58,606 bases of DNA, taken from NCBI GenBank assembly GCA_036303105.1, contig JAXJBF010000052.1, positions 1-58,606 of the forward strand. Direction: 5' to 3'. The notes under the pieces are model-generated. The model searched no databases. It was not told where the DNA came from and saw nothing but the letters and a program-made list of their open reading frames with translations. Each line of letters opens with the position of its first letter. The first letter of the stretch is position 1. This document shows positions 8,915 through 17,585 of the stretch, in pieces. The position numbers and the translations under genes were made by a program. The DNA comes from UMGS1590 sp036303105 (GTDB lineage: Bacteria; Bacillota; Peptococcia; Peptococcales; Peptococcaceae).

Positions 8915-10123
8915 TCAGCCATTGAACACATAACGCGCCAAACGTGTAAAAGCTTCTTCCACACGACTATATGGCAACGCCAAATTCATACGTAAGTGAC
9001 AACTGCCATGGAAGGGCCGGCCATCCTGCACCGCTACACCAACATCCCAACATGCCTGAAGCACGTCATCAATACGCTTACCACGAGCAGCACACCAATC
9101 GCTGCAATCTACAAAAAGCATATAGGTGCCTTGTGGCTGTGACACTTTTACACCATCAAACTGTGCCCGGATGGTCTCACAAGCGAACTGTACATTACGG
9201 CTCAACACTTGACGCAATTCATCGACCCAAACATGCCCTTCGCCACAATAAGCTCCAATCAGCGCGTGCATCGACAGCACGTTCATGTCATTGTAATGGC
9301 AAAGCGACGCCTCTTTTTCGATACGGTCACGCAGCCAATCATTATAAATAATGTGGTAACTGCCTACCAAACCAGCAAGGTTAAATGTTTTTGATGGCGC
9401 ATACAAAGCCACCGTGCGCTGACGTGCATCGTCGCTCACCGATTGGGTAGGAATGTGCTGATGCCCAAAAAGCGTCAAATCTGACCAGATCTCATCAGAA
9501 ACAACAAACACATCATACTTGGCAAACAGCGCCATCATTTTCTCAAGTTCCCAGCGTTCCCAAACACGCCCTGTTGGATTGTGCGGTGAGCAAAACACCG
9601 CTGCATGAATGTGCTCCCGGCGCAGCTTCTGCTCCATATCGGCAAAATCCATGCGCCAAACGCCAGCTTCATCTTTCACCAATGGTGAATGCACAAGCTC
9701 ATAGCCATTATTCTTGAGCGTGCCTGTAAAACCAATATAGGTTGGTGCATGCACCAGCACCTTGTCACCTCGTGAACAGCACACATTCAAAGCGCTGACC
9801 ACACCGCCCAGCACACCATTCTCATAGCCAATCGCCTTCTTGGTCAGCCCACTCACACCGTTGCGTGAAGACTGCCAATCAATGATGGCATCATAGTACG
9901 CATCACTAGGAAGAAAATACCCAAATGCTGGATGCGCCACACGCTGAACAATCGCCTCTGTAATCGTAGGCAGCGTCGGAAAATTCATATCTGCCACCCA
10001 CATTGGAATCGCATCAAAGCCCTCCTTTGGTGCACCAGGCGCTCCTGGCAGCATACCCAAACCATCCACCGCCAACGCATCCCTGCCCTTGCGGTCCATA
10101 ATCGTTGTAAAATCGTACGTCAT
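8915..10123 (-). CDS. MalY/PatB-type PLP-dependent cystathionine beta-lyase/aminotransferase
   Basis: This 402-residue fold-type I PLP enzyme has its Schiff-base lysine at K245 in YAPSKTFNLAG. SPHNPTGRVW (N182) and SDEIWSDL (D210) are the other cofactor contacts. The N-terminal IPMWVADMNF and PAFGY motifs are those of MalY/PatB C-S lyases rather than of general aspartate aminotransferases. Such enzymes cleave cystathionine or cysteine conjugates to homocysteine or thiols, pyruvate and ammonia. ATG start with AAAGGA ten bases upstream. It sits on the same strand as the GtrII-like gene upstream, but a terminator separates them. Confidence 0.9.
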   Translation of the reverse strand: MTYDFTTIMDRKGRDALAVDGLGMLPGAPGAPKEGFDAIPMWVADMNFPTLPTITEAIVQRVAHPAFGYFLPSDAYYDAIIDWQSSRNGVSGLTKKAIGYENGVLGGVVSALNVCCSRGDKVLVHAPTYIGFTGTLKNNGYELVHSPLVKDEAGVWRMDFADMEQKLRREHIHAAVFCSPHNPTGRVWERWELEKMMALFAKYDVFVVSDEIWSDLTLFGHQHIPTQSVSDDARQRTVALYAPSKTFNLAGLVGSYHIIYNDWLRDRIEKEASLCHYNDMNVLSMHALIGAYCGEGHVWVDELRQVLSRNVQFACETIRAQFDGVKVSQPQGTYMLFVDCSDWCAARGKRIDDVLQACWDVGVAVQDGRPFHGSCHLRMNLALPYSRVEEAFTRLARYVFNG

Positions 10124-10190
10124 TGCTCACACGTCCTTTCATTCTCACTCCAGCTTAGCGTGCTTACCATATCATGTCAACAAAGAAGAA

Positions 10191-10233
10191 AAGCGTCCAG
10201 ACAGCAAATAAAAGTAAGGCTGTCTAGACGCTT
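10191..10233 (-). terminator. Terminator of GtrII-like gene
   Basis: A 15-bp stem with one mismatch (AAGCGTCCAGACAGC / GCTGTCTAGACGCTT) lies directly after the stop codon at 10239. The following minus-strand sequence is T-rich but interrupted. Confidence 0.75.
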
Positions 10234-10238
10234 GTTTG

Positions 10239-11864
10239 TTATTGCTCTGCTGATGCTGGCTCTGAGTTTAATTTTACAACGACATAGCCATCAATGATTT
10301 GAATCGAACCCTTCGCTGGATAGTTTGGCATCGCTGCCACCTGCGACAAGGCAGCGATGGTCTTTGCGGTTGTACTGGCTTCTGGCAGATTTTCCGATGA
10401 GTTGGTTTGATACACTTCACCTGGATACGCCATATAATATTTCAAAAACTCTCCATAACTGTACTTTGCGCGCAGCTGTCCGGCATCCAACACCCCTACC
10501 AGCCAAATTTCTGAAAACGCTGGTACTTTTTCGGTAAAGGACGGCTCCACGACCGAACTGCCCACGAGCACAAGCGTCATCCCCGGTGTATAGCCTGCGG
10601 TCTGTTCAACAGCGCTGAGCAGGCGATCCGAATACGCGGTCAATTCATCACGGCTGACAGACATTTTTAGATAGGCTTTGTTATCTGCACCCATATAAGA
10701 ATAGCCTGTAAAAGCCAGACACACTATAATGACCCAACTCACAAACACCGTCACCATGCGCTGAACATCTTCAAACTCGGCCAAGTGCGCCTCCGCATAA
10801 CTTGCTAATGCAACAGGCAATATCAAAAGATAAACTGTTCCGTAAATCATAAGATCATGCACACTGCCGCCTGCAACCATCACATGAATCAAGTCACCAG
10901 CCAAAGGATAACAGACAGCCAACACCACAGCCAGCACTGCATAGCTGAAGCTGACACTTTTTCGTGTAATCAACACTAGAAGCAACGCTACAGCCATCAC
11001 CAGCGCAACCAGCAGAAGTGGCTTCACAAAACCAAACAGCAAGCCAGCGTTGTTGTTCCAAAAATACCCGCCATAAGCCTTGTAACATTGCGCGATCAAC
11101 GCCGGCAGCTGCGAAAGAGACAATTGCCCCATTTCGGAAATGCCCATGTAATCCGTTAAACCACCTGAAGAACACATGACCCACTTTGCAATCACAATAT
11201 AGACAACAATTGCAGCACCCAATGTCACAATCATTTTTGCACCTCGCAAAAACAACTTGGCCATTGGCACATCAGCATCTAACGTCTCAAAAAGCAACGC
11301 ACCCACCATCAGTACAGCGGCTACAGGAAAATAGCTTTGATAAATACCCAGAGACAGGATCAGCGCCACCACACCAAGCGGCACACCCATACGTGGCATT
11401 TTCACCACTGCATAAGCTGCAAATGCAGCCAGACAAAGCCCAAAGAAATAGGCATCCGCCGTAAACATATAAGAAAACGTCGCTGCCACAGTTGGATAAG
11501 CCACCAACAGTGTCACTGTCACCAAAATTCCCAAACGGCCGCGAATGCGCAGCAAGTTTACAGTAAAACATGCCGTCACCGCCAGACAAAGAATGCTCAA
11601 CACACCGATCAACCAAGGCAGGCTGTAAGAGCCATCCCATTGCAGCACCGTCGGCAAAAACCATCGCCCAGACTGAGCTCCATAGTCACACTGAAACAAA
11701 TGATAAATATCATCGTGATTGATCAAATCATTCGTAAACGCAAACAAATGTGTCACGAATCCCATGATCACTGCGGCCGCAAAAGTCCAACGCATATATG
11801 CTGGCACCTTTTGCCAGCAATGTTTCAACACCACATCCGGCGCTGCCAACCTCTTTAGCTTCAT
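10239..11864 (-). CDS. GtrII-like glucosyltransferase-domain membrane protein
   Basis: This protein of about 541 residues has 11-12 predicted membrane helices in its first 400 residues and a C-terminal extracytoplasmic domain of about 150 residues. The N-terminal FTNDLINHDDIYH segment followed by SGRWFLP is the usual signature of the GtrII (glucosyl transferase GtrII, PF14264) family, whose members transfer glucose from a lipid carrier onto surface polysaccharide. The conserved acidic residues in the first outer loop (DLINHDD) are present. The start is the ATG at 11862-11864, eight bases after AGGAG; an upstream in-frame extension lacks a ribosome binding site. No GtrA flippase or GtrB transferase is adjacent, so the acceptor is unknown. 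Confidence 0.75.
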   Translation of the reverse strand: MKLKRLAAPDVVLKHCWQKVPAYMRWTFAAAVIMGFVTHLFAFTNDLINHDDIYHLFQCDYGAQSGRWFLPTVLQWDGSYSLPWLIGVLSILCLAVTACFTVNLLRIRGRLGILVTVTLLVAYPTVAATFSYMFTADAYFFGLCLAAFAAYAVVKMPRMGVPLGVVALILSLGIYQSYFPVAAVLMVGALLFETLDADVPMAKLFLRGAKMIVTLGAAIVVYIVIAKWVMCSSGGLTDYMGISEMGQLSLSQLPALIAQCYKAYGGYFWNNNAGLLFGFVKPLLLVALVMAVALLLVLITRKSVSFSYAVLAVVLAVCYPLAGDLIHVMVAGGSVHDLMIYGTVYLLILPVALASYAEAHLAEFEDVQRMVTVFVSWVIIVCLAFTGYSYMGADNKAYLKMSVSRDELTAYSDRLLSAVEQTAGYTPGMTLVLVGSSVVEPSFTEKVPAFSEIWLVGVLDAGQLRAKYSYGEFLKYYMAYPGEVYQTNSSENLPEASTTAKTIAALSQVAAMPNYPAKGSIQIIDGYVVVKLNSEPASAEQ

Positions 11865-12163
11865 AACATGATCTCCTATTTTCTGCACAACCACCACATT
11901 AACCAAAAACCGGCGGCATGCCATCTCCATCTAAAATAATATTCACAGCCCCAGTTCTTGTATATAGTAGCATAGCACAGAAAGCTTTTAGAATAAAATA
12001 ACAGAATACAATGAAACACCCACAATCATAAGCTGCATTGCCATCAGTCTTCATCTAACCAGCTAAAACCAAGTTCTACTTTCCACCTTGCCCCTGTCCG
12101 CATTCCACGTTATACTCAATAATATTAGAAAGCACCCATTGATCATTACAGAAAGGACATCTT
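11865..12163. promoter_or_regulatory. Divergent intergenic region with K+ channel promoter
   Basis: Between the divergent GtrII-like and channel genes I see one clear plus-strand promoter: TTGCCC at 12088-12093, a 17-base spacer and TATACT at 12111-12116, giving a leader of about 45 bases before the channel ATG. AAAGGA precedes that ATG. The other half (about 11930-12060) is AT-rich without a distinct feature. Confidence 0.65.
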
Positions 12164-12577
12164 ATGAAAAAATGGCGATTATTATGGACAGTTGTCAAGC
12201 GCAGTTCAGCAGATAAGATTGTATATTCTTTTGTCATCAACTTCTTTATTGTAGCGCTGCTCATCACCTTGGTTGAACCTACTATTCACAAATACAGCAA
12301 CGGTATCTGGTACACCTTCGTATCCTGCAGCACCATTGGTTTTGGCGATATCACCGTGACCACTCTCTGGGGCCGCCTGCTGACAGCCTATATCGCCATT
12401 GCAGAAATCATGACCGTCGCCGTCATCTCTGGCGTCGTCGTAAGCTACTACCTCGAAGTCATTCATCGCCGTGAACAAGAAACGGTCACTTTATTTTTAG
12501 ATAAACTGGAACACTTACAAGAGCTCACACCCGAAGAACTTTCAGCGCTCTCAAAAAAGATCAAAGAACAAAAATAA
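12164..12577 (+). CDS. Minimal two-helix potassium channel
   Basis: This 137-residue protein has one transmembrane helix (about 20-38), a pore helix with the selectivity filter TIGFGD (residues 57-62), a second transmembrane helix (about 70-95) and a short charged C-terminal helix (about 105-135). This is the two-helix, one-pore-loop plan of the KcsA/ion_trans_2 group, and four copies would form the channel. The filter is GFG rather than GYG, as in many bacterial channels. There is no RCK/TrkA-N ligand domain, so gating may rest on the C-terminal helix, pH or voltage. It stands alone between its own promoter and a bidirectional terminator. Confidence 0.88.
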   Translation: MKKWRLLWTVVKRSSADKIVYSFVINFFIVALLITLVEPTIHKYSNGIWYTFVSCSTIGFGDITVTTLWGRLLTAYIAIAEIMTVAVISGVVVSYYLEVIHRREQETVTLFLDKLEHLQELTPEELSALSKKIKEQK

Positions 12578-12589
12578 AGCACTATAACA

Positions 12590-12623
12590 AAAGCCCCTCG
12601 ACCAGAATTGATCGAGGGGCTTT
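12590..12623. terminator. Bidirectional terminator
   Basis: A perfect 12-bp stem (AAAGCCCCTCGA / TCGAGGGGCTTT) with a ten-base loop lies between the convergent channel gene and ABC exporter operon. Confidence 0.88.
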
Positions 12624-12637
12624 CATAATGTGATGTT

Positions 12638-14560
12638 TTATTCCAATTCAAAGGCACCAGTATACAGCTGATAGTAGGTGCCGCGTTCAGCCATGAGTTG
12701 GTCGTGATTGCCGCGTTCGATGATGCGGCCGTGATCGAGAACCATGACAACATCGGCGTTTTGAATGGTGGAGAGACGATGGGCGATGACGAAGACGGTA
12801 CGGCCTTCCATGAGGGCATCCATACCGTGCTGCACAAGGGCTTCGGTGCGGGTGTCGATGGAGGATGTGGCTTCATCAAGGATCATGACTGGCGGATCGC
12901 TAACGGCGGCACGCGCGATGGAAAGCAATTGTCGCTGTCCTTGAGACAGGCCTGCGCCGTCACCCGATAAAATGGTGTCATAGCCTTGTGGCAACATACG
13001 GATAAAACCATCGGCGTTGGCAAGTTTGGCAGCAGCGATGCATTCTTCGTCGCTGGCCTGCGGGTTGCCATAGCGAATGTTTTCCATGACGGTGTCACTG
13101 AAAAGGTTCACATCCTGGAGCACGATGCCTAATGAGCGTCGCAGATCAAACTTACGAATCTTTTTGATGTCGATGCCATCGTAGAGGATAGTGCCATCAT
13201 CAATGTCGTAAAAACGATTGATAAGGTTGGTAATGGTGGTTTTCCCAGCCCCAGTAGCGCCAACAAAGGCCACTTTCTGGCCCGGTTTGGCATAGAGGCT
13301 GATGTCATGAAGGATTTGTTTCTTTGGTGTGTAGCCAAAGTTAACGTGTTCCATCACCACATCGCCACGCAGGCGCCGGTATTCGGTTTTGCCATTAATG
13401 ACACGCTTCCACGCCCAAAGGCCAGTATGTTTGTCGCTTTCGCTCAGGGTGCCATCGGCATTTTCCGTTACATTGACGAGAACAACGTGACCATCATCAA
13501 TTTCGTCGGCTTCATCCATAAGAGCAAAGATACGAGCAGCACCAGCCAAGGCTGTGATGATGGCGTTGAGCTGGCTGGAGATCTGTGTCACTGGCATGGT
13601 GAAGTTGCGTGCCAACGTCAAAAAGCTGGCAATCATACCAACGGTCATGACGCCACTGCCTGTCAGGCTGATGTTCATAGCACCGCTGATGGCCATTGCT
13701 GCACCAACAAGCGCCACAACGATGTATTGCAGATAGCCAAAGCCGTTCATGATTGGCATCATAGCCATGGCATGACCATTAGAAAGGTACGCGGCTTCTT
13801 CCCAGGCTTTGTTGCGTTTTTTCATTTCTTCTTTGGCTTTTCCTTCATAGCCAAATACTTTGACCACTTTTTCACCATTGATAATTTCTTCAACGTAGCC
13901 ATCCAACGCAGCCAGTGTGGTTTGCTGCTGCATAAAGTATGGACCAGATACTCCTGTTATGAGCTGCGCAATTTTAATGACACAAAAGATGCCTACAACC
14001 ATGAGCAGAGACAGCCACACGCTAATGGTGAGCATGGAGACAAAGACGGTGATCAGCGTAAAGAATGAGCTCACCGCTGCAGTGAAGGTTTGACTCATCA
14101 TCTGTCGTAAGGTGTCAACGTCATTGGTATACAGGCTCATGATATCGCCATATTCATGGCCATCGAAGTAGCGAATCGGCAAGCGCTGCATTTTAGCAAA
14201 CATGTCATCACGCATGCGTTCCATCGTCCGTTGCGCTACAAAAGCCATAATCCAGTTATAAGCGAGGGTTGCGCACACGCCACTGCCAAGCAAAAGACAC
14301 ATGCGAAAGATGGCGTGAAGCAGTCCGCTCATATCAGGATTGTTCGTTCCAATGAGCGGTGTGATGTATCCATCGATAAGGGTACGCAAAAAGAGCGATG
14401 ATGCTGCAGATGCAATGGCACTCACCAAAACGAAGGCAACAACAAGAGCAAGCAAAATTTTATAGGTACCAAAATAATTAAGCAAACGCTTTAAAGTGGT
14501 TTTGTCAAAGGTGCGCAGCGCTGCACGCGTTACCATTTGACGACCTGGTCTTGGACTCAT
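12638..14560 (-). CDS. ABC exporter half-transporter, second subunit (consensus ATPase site)
   Basis: This 640-residue protein has a type IV ABC exporter membrane domain with six helices (about residues 30-340) and a C-terminal nucleotide-binding domain. Visible motifs are Walker A GATGAGKTT, signature LSQGQRQ, Walker B VMILDEATS with the catalytic glutamate, and the switch histidine in VIAHRLS. An unusual segment of about 40 residues (about 350-390, with NVTENADGTLSESDKH) sits between the membrane domain and the ATPase. It overlaps the upstream ABC gene by four bases (ATGA), so the two are translationally coupled and very probably form a heterodimer. Multidrug or lipid export is the usual role; the substrate is unknown. 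Confidence 0.92.
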   Translation of the reverse strand: MSPRPGRQMVTRAALRTFDKTTLKRLLNYFGTYKILLALVVAFVLVSAIASAASSLFLRTLIDGYITPLIGTNNPDMSGLLHAIFRMCLLLGSGVCATLAYNWIMAFVAQRTMERMRDDMFAKMQRLPIRYFDGHEYGDIMSLYTNDVDTLRQMMSQTFTAAVSSFFTLITVFVSMLTISVWLSLLMVVGIFCVIKIAQLITGVSGPYFMQQQTTLAALDGYVEEIINGEKVVKVFGYEGKAKEEMKKRNKAWEEAAYLSNGHAMAMMPIMNGFGYLQYIVVALVGAAMAISGAMNISLTGSGVMTVGMIASFLTLARNFTMPVTQISSQLNAIITALAGAARIFALMDEADEIDDGHVVLVNVTENADGTLSESDKHTGLWAWKRVINGKTEYRRLRGDVVMEHVNFGYTPKKQILHDISLYAKPGQKVAFVGATGAGKTTITNLINRFYDIDDGTILYDGIDIKKIRKFDLRRSLGIVLQDVNLFSDTVMENIRYGNPQASDEECIAAAKLANADGFIRMLPQGYDTILSGDGAGLSQGQRQLLSIARAAVSDPPVMILDEATSSIDTRTEALVQHGMDALMEGRTVFVIAHRLSTIQNADVVMVLDHGRIIERGNHDQLMAERGTYYQLYTGAFELE

Positions 14561-16305
14561 TCTTCCAATGCTCCTTTCTGTTGCGATTCATACACATCTC
14601 GGTAAATATCACAGGTTGCGAGCAGTTCTTCATGGGTGCCGGTGGCATTCACACGACCATCATCCAATACGACAATCTGATCGGCATGCGCCAGTGAGGA
14701 TACACGCTGTGCAATGATGATTTTGGTGGTGCTTGGAATGTATTCTTTTAATCCACGTTGAATCAAGGCATCGGTGCGCGTATCCACAGCACTGGTTGAG
14801 TCGTCTAATATGAGAATCTTTGGCTGTTTGAGTAACGCACGTGCAATGCAGAGGCGCTGCTTCTGTCCGCCGGATACGTTGGACCCTCCTTGATCGATGT
14901 GCGTATTGTAGCCATCAGGCATTTGATCAATGAATTCATCGGCACATGCAAGATGGCAGACATGTCGCAGTTCTTCATCACTGGCGTTCTCATTGCCCCA
15001 ACGCAGGTTATCCGCAATGGTGCCTGAGAACAGCTCATTTTTCTGCAACACCATCGCAACCTCACCACGCAGCACATCCAAGTCATAGTCGCGCACATCG
15101 ACGCCGCCCACCAGCACGCGCCCGCTGGTGACGTCATACAGACGCGGAATCAACTGCACCAACGAACTTTTCGAAGAACCTGTGGCGCCAAGAATACCGA
15201 TGGTACTGCCACTTGGAAACCGCAGACAAATATCAGAAAGCACTTCTTTGTCGCTTTCATCACGATAATGAAAGTTCACATGTTCAAAGCAAACTTCCCC
15301 ATCACGCACCTGCATCACAGGATTTTCAGGATCCTGAATCGTGCTTTCTTCAGTCAAAATTTCAGAAATGCGTCGAATAGGGGCACTGGAAATCAAAATC
15401 ATTACAAAAACCATTGACAGCATCATCATACTCATAAGGATCTGTATCGCGTAGGTAAAGAGTGCCGTCAAGGCGCCAGTGGTTAGTCCCAATGCCGCGT
15501 CATTGCCGCTGGCAATGATGGCACGAGCGCCAAACCAGCTAATGAGCATCATGCAGGTATACATACTGATTTGCATGGCCGGTCCATTGAGCGCAATGAT
15601 ACATTCGGCACGCGTATAGATCTTACGAATCACAGCGCTTACTGCATTGAACTTATTGATTTCGTAACCTTCCTGATTAAACGACTTCACCACACGAATG
15701 CCTCGCACGTCTTCCTGCACCACATTGTTGAGCTTATCATAATTTGTAAAAATTTTGCTAAACAGCGGAAATGAGAAGTAAATGATGAGTCCCAGCGCAA
15801 CCGCCAATACTGGCAACACAAACAAGAAAATCATCGATACTTCTCGGTCGATGTTAAAAGCTGCCACTACAGCAAAAATCATCATCATTGGAGAGCGCAC
15901 AGCCATGCGAATCATCATATTGTAAGCGTTGCGCACATAAGTAATGTCCGTTGTTAAACGTGTCACAATAGATGATGTTGAAAACTTGTCAATGTTAGCA
16001 AACGAGAACGTCTGCACCCGCGCAAACATATCTTCGCGCAAATTGGCTGAAAAGCCTGCCGAAGCATAGGACCCGCGATAAGCTGCGGCCACGCCGCTGC
16101 CACACTGCAGCGCCGCAAACAACAACAGTAAACCGCCAAACAATGCAACCTGCCGCATGTCACCAGCTTCAATGCCACGGTCAATGAGATAACTCATCCA
16201 AAATGGAATAACAATCTCAAACACCGATTCAATGCCAGCAAAAAAGATCGTTTGGAACGTTGCCTTTTTGTATTCCCGGACACTGCCAAGGATCGTTCTG
16301 ATCAT
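14557..16305 (-). CDS. ABC exporter half-transporter, first subunit (degenerate ATPase site)
   Basis: This 582-residue protein has six membrane helices followed by an ABC ATPase domain. The signature VSGGQKQ is canonical. Walker A reads GATGSSKSS, with serine where the last glycine is usual, and Walker B ends ILILDDSTS, with aspartate in place of the catalytic glutamate. That is the standard mark of the degenerate half-site in heterodimeric exporters such as TM287/288, while the downstream gene supplies the intact site. The stop codon overlaps the partner's start (ATGA). GGAAAG precedes the ATG. No adjacent MarR or two-component regulator is present. Confidence 0.92.
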   Translation of the reverse strand: MIRTILGSVREYKKATFQTIFFAGIESVFEIVIPFWMSYLIDRGIEAGDMRQVALFGGLLLLFAALQCGSGVAAAYRGSYASAGFSANLREDMFARVQTFSFANIDKFSTSSIVTRLTTDITYVRNAYNMMIRMAVRSPMMMIFAVVAAFNIDREVSMIFLFVLPVLAVALGLIIYFSFPLFSKIFTNYDKLNNVVQEDVRGIRVVKSFNQEGYEINKFNAVSAVIRKIYTRAECIIALNGPAMQISMYTCMMLISWFGARAIIASGNDAALGLTTGALTALFTYAIQILMSMMMLSMVFVMILISSAPIRRISEILTEESTIQDPENPVMQVRDGEVCFEHVNFHYRDESDKEVLSDICLRFPSGSTIGILGATGSSKSSLVQLIPRLYDVTSGRVLVGGVDVRDYDLDVLRGEVAMVLQKNELFSGTIADNLRWGNENASDEELRHVCHLACADEFIDQMPDGYNTHIDQGGSNVSGGQKQRLCIARALLKQPKILILDDSTSAVDTRTDALIQRGLKEYIPSTTKIIIAQRVSSLAHADQIVVLDDGRVNATGTHEELLATCDIYRDVYESQQKGALEE

Positions 16306-16359
16306 GAAATATCTTTCCTTCCTTATATATTTTCAAATTTATACGCGTAAAGCGCGAAA

Positions 16360-16395
16360 AAAGAAAACGACCTCCCGAAAGAAGCCGTTCTCTTT
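16360..16395 (-). terminator. Probable terminator of GNAT gene
   Basis: An imperfect hairpin pairs AAAGAAAACGA with CCGTTCTCTTT and is followed on the minus strand by TTTTTT. It lies between the GNAT stop codon and the ABC operon, so the ABC genes probably need their own promoter downstream of it. Confidence 0.6.
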
Positions 16396-16452
16396 GATTA
16401 CCATCTGTGATAATAGAGCTATTATAGTCAATCACCATACACTTGTCAATGT

Positions 16453-17013
16453 TCAGCGCATGGGGTCAACCGGCTCGCCATTCACAAACATCGGTTCCAC
16501 ATCCGGGTTATGACGTTCTGGATTAAAATAATCCGCCGTCTTGAAAATAAATTGGCATTTCACACGATCACCAGCCTTATAGCAAGCACTGTCCGGCGGT
16601 ACATCCACCGTCGCAACCAGTTCGCCCCCCAATTCTTCCAACGTACGTCGACTAGCCATATTGTCAGGATTGCACGTAATCAGGCATTCCTCCATACCCA
16701 ACTCGTAAGCAAAATGCAGCATCAACCGCGACGCCTTGAGCGCATAGTGGTGGCCGCGATGCGGCCGATACACACGATAACCAATATTGCCAGAATAAGC
16801 AATTTCGGGATGTGTTCCTACACGCAAATCGCAGTGACCAAGTTCCTTGCGCAATTCTGTCGCGTCAACAATTTTAAAGAAATAACTTGGCAGCCCGCCA
16901 ACATAAGGCGAGCCCCAATGATACTGACGTATCAGCAGCTGAATCTCGCCGTCTGACAAATGTGTCGTGTCCTGCGCTTGCAACGGATGCAGCAGATTTT
17001 TTAAAAAAGCCAT
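16453..17013 (-). CDS. GNAT-family N-acetyltransferase
   Basis: This protein of about 186 residues has a GNAT acetyltransferase core: strands around GHCDLRVG and GNIGYRVYRPHRGHHYALKA (the acetyl-CoA pyrophosphate-binding region, with an RPHRGHHYA loop near residues 91-99) and CNPDNMASRRTLEELGG, the typical late alpha-4 segment in which N and S/R contact the substrate. It most likely acetylates an amino group on a small molecule or protein N-terminus; the substrate is unknown. The start is the ATG at 17011-17013 with AGGGGGA eight bases upstream. It is divergent from the SCIFF peptide gene. Confidence 0.85.
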   Translation of the reverse strand: MAFLKNLLHPLQAQDTTHLSDGEIQLLIRQYHWGSPYVGGLPSYFFKIVDATELRKELGHCDLRVGTHPEIAYSGNIGYRVYRPHRGHHYALKASRLMLHFAYELGMEECLITCNPDNMASRRTLEELGGELVATVDVPPDSACYKAGDRVKCQFIFKTADYFNPERHNPDVEPMFVNGEPVDPMR

Positions 17014-17149
17014 GGTATTGATCCCCCTGACCGTAATCGTTACCTGCATTGTACCATAGCTCACAGGAATAATCCATGCTCACAGCCACTCCAAACACGC
17101 TCGTTTCACCCCTTCCACACCCTTGCCACCATTTCATCTCACGCTCATC

Positions 17150-17178
17150 TTGCCACAACTCCACTTGCGTGCTATAAT
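17150..17178 (+). promoter_or_regulatory. Strong promoter of SCIFF gene
   Basis: TTGCCA (17150-17155) and a perfect TATAAT (17173-17178) are separated by exactly 17 bases. The expected start site is about 25-30 bases before a GAAAGGGG ribosome binding site. This is among the best promoter matches in the window. Confidence 0.8.
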
Positions 17179-17213
17179 AAGAGAGTAAATCTATGCTGAA
17201 AGGGGTATTGGAA

Positions 17214-17354
17214 ATGTCTAAACACATCAAAACTATCAGCGCTCAGAAGCTTCAGAAAACCCTGAAGACTGGCGGCTGCGGCGAATGCCAGACCTCTTGC
17301 CAATCAGCCTGCAAAACCAGCTGCACGGTTGGCAACCAAGTATGCAAGCACTAA
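17214..17354 (+). CDS. scfA: SCIFF ranthipeptide precursor (six cysteines in forty-five residues)
   Basis: This 46-residue peptide carries a basic leader (MSKHIKTISAQKLQKTLKTG) and a cysteine-rich core with Cys at 22, 25, 29, 33, 37 and 44, ending VCKH. The spacing, the GGC..C...C...C...C core and the overall length match the SCIFF family that is nearly universal in Clostridia. In characterised members a radical SAM enzyme with a SPASM/Twitch domain joins cysteines to other residues by thioether bonds (ranthipeptide class). GAAAGGGG lies eight bases before the ATG, with a near-consensus promoter upstream and tandem terminators downstream, so it is a monocistronic gene. The maturase normally found beside it is absent from this window: the neighbours are a GNAT and an MFS exporter. 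Confidence 0.93.
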   Translation: MSKHIKTISAQKLQKTLKTGGCGECQTSCQSACKTSCTVGNQVCKH

Positions 17355-17364
17355 TCCCATCCCG

Positions 17365-17397
17365 AGACCTGCCTGTGGCGCGGGTCTTTTCTTTTTG
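17365..17397 (+). terminator. Terminator of SCIFF gene
   Basis: A hairpin (AGACC.GCC / GGC..GGTCT) begins ten bases after the stop codon and is followed by TTTTCTTTTT. A second weaker hairpin with a T run follows at about 17402-17434. Confidence 0.8.
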
Positions 17398-17507
17398 CAC
17401 AAAAGATTGCTCGCACCACGGGCAGTCTTTTTTGTTGCCTTTTATGGCAGTCATAAAACGACAACCCATGAACGTCGTTCATTAGGATATTTGATACATG
17501 CACCATC

Positions 17508-17536
17508 TTGGTTTTCATTATATATAATGCTATAAT
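17508..17536 (+). promoter_or_regulatory. Promoter of MFS exporter
   Basis: TTGGTT (17508-17513), a 17-base spacer and TATAAT (17531-17536) lie 50 bases before the start codon. Confidence 0.7.
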
Positions 17537-17585
17537 ATTTATTTGTCACCAATGATTATAAAAATAAAAATGGAGGTTGAAATTT

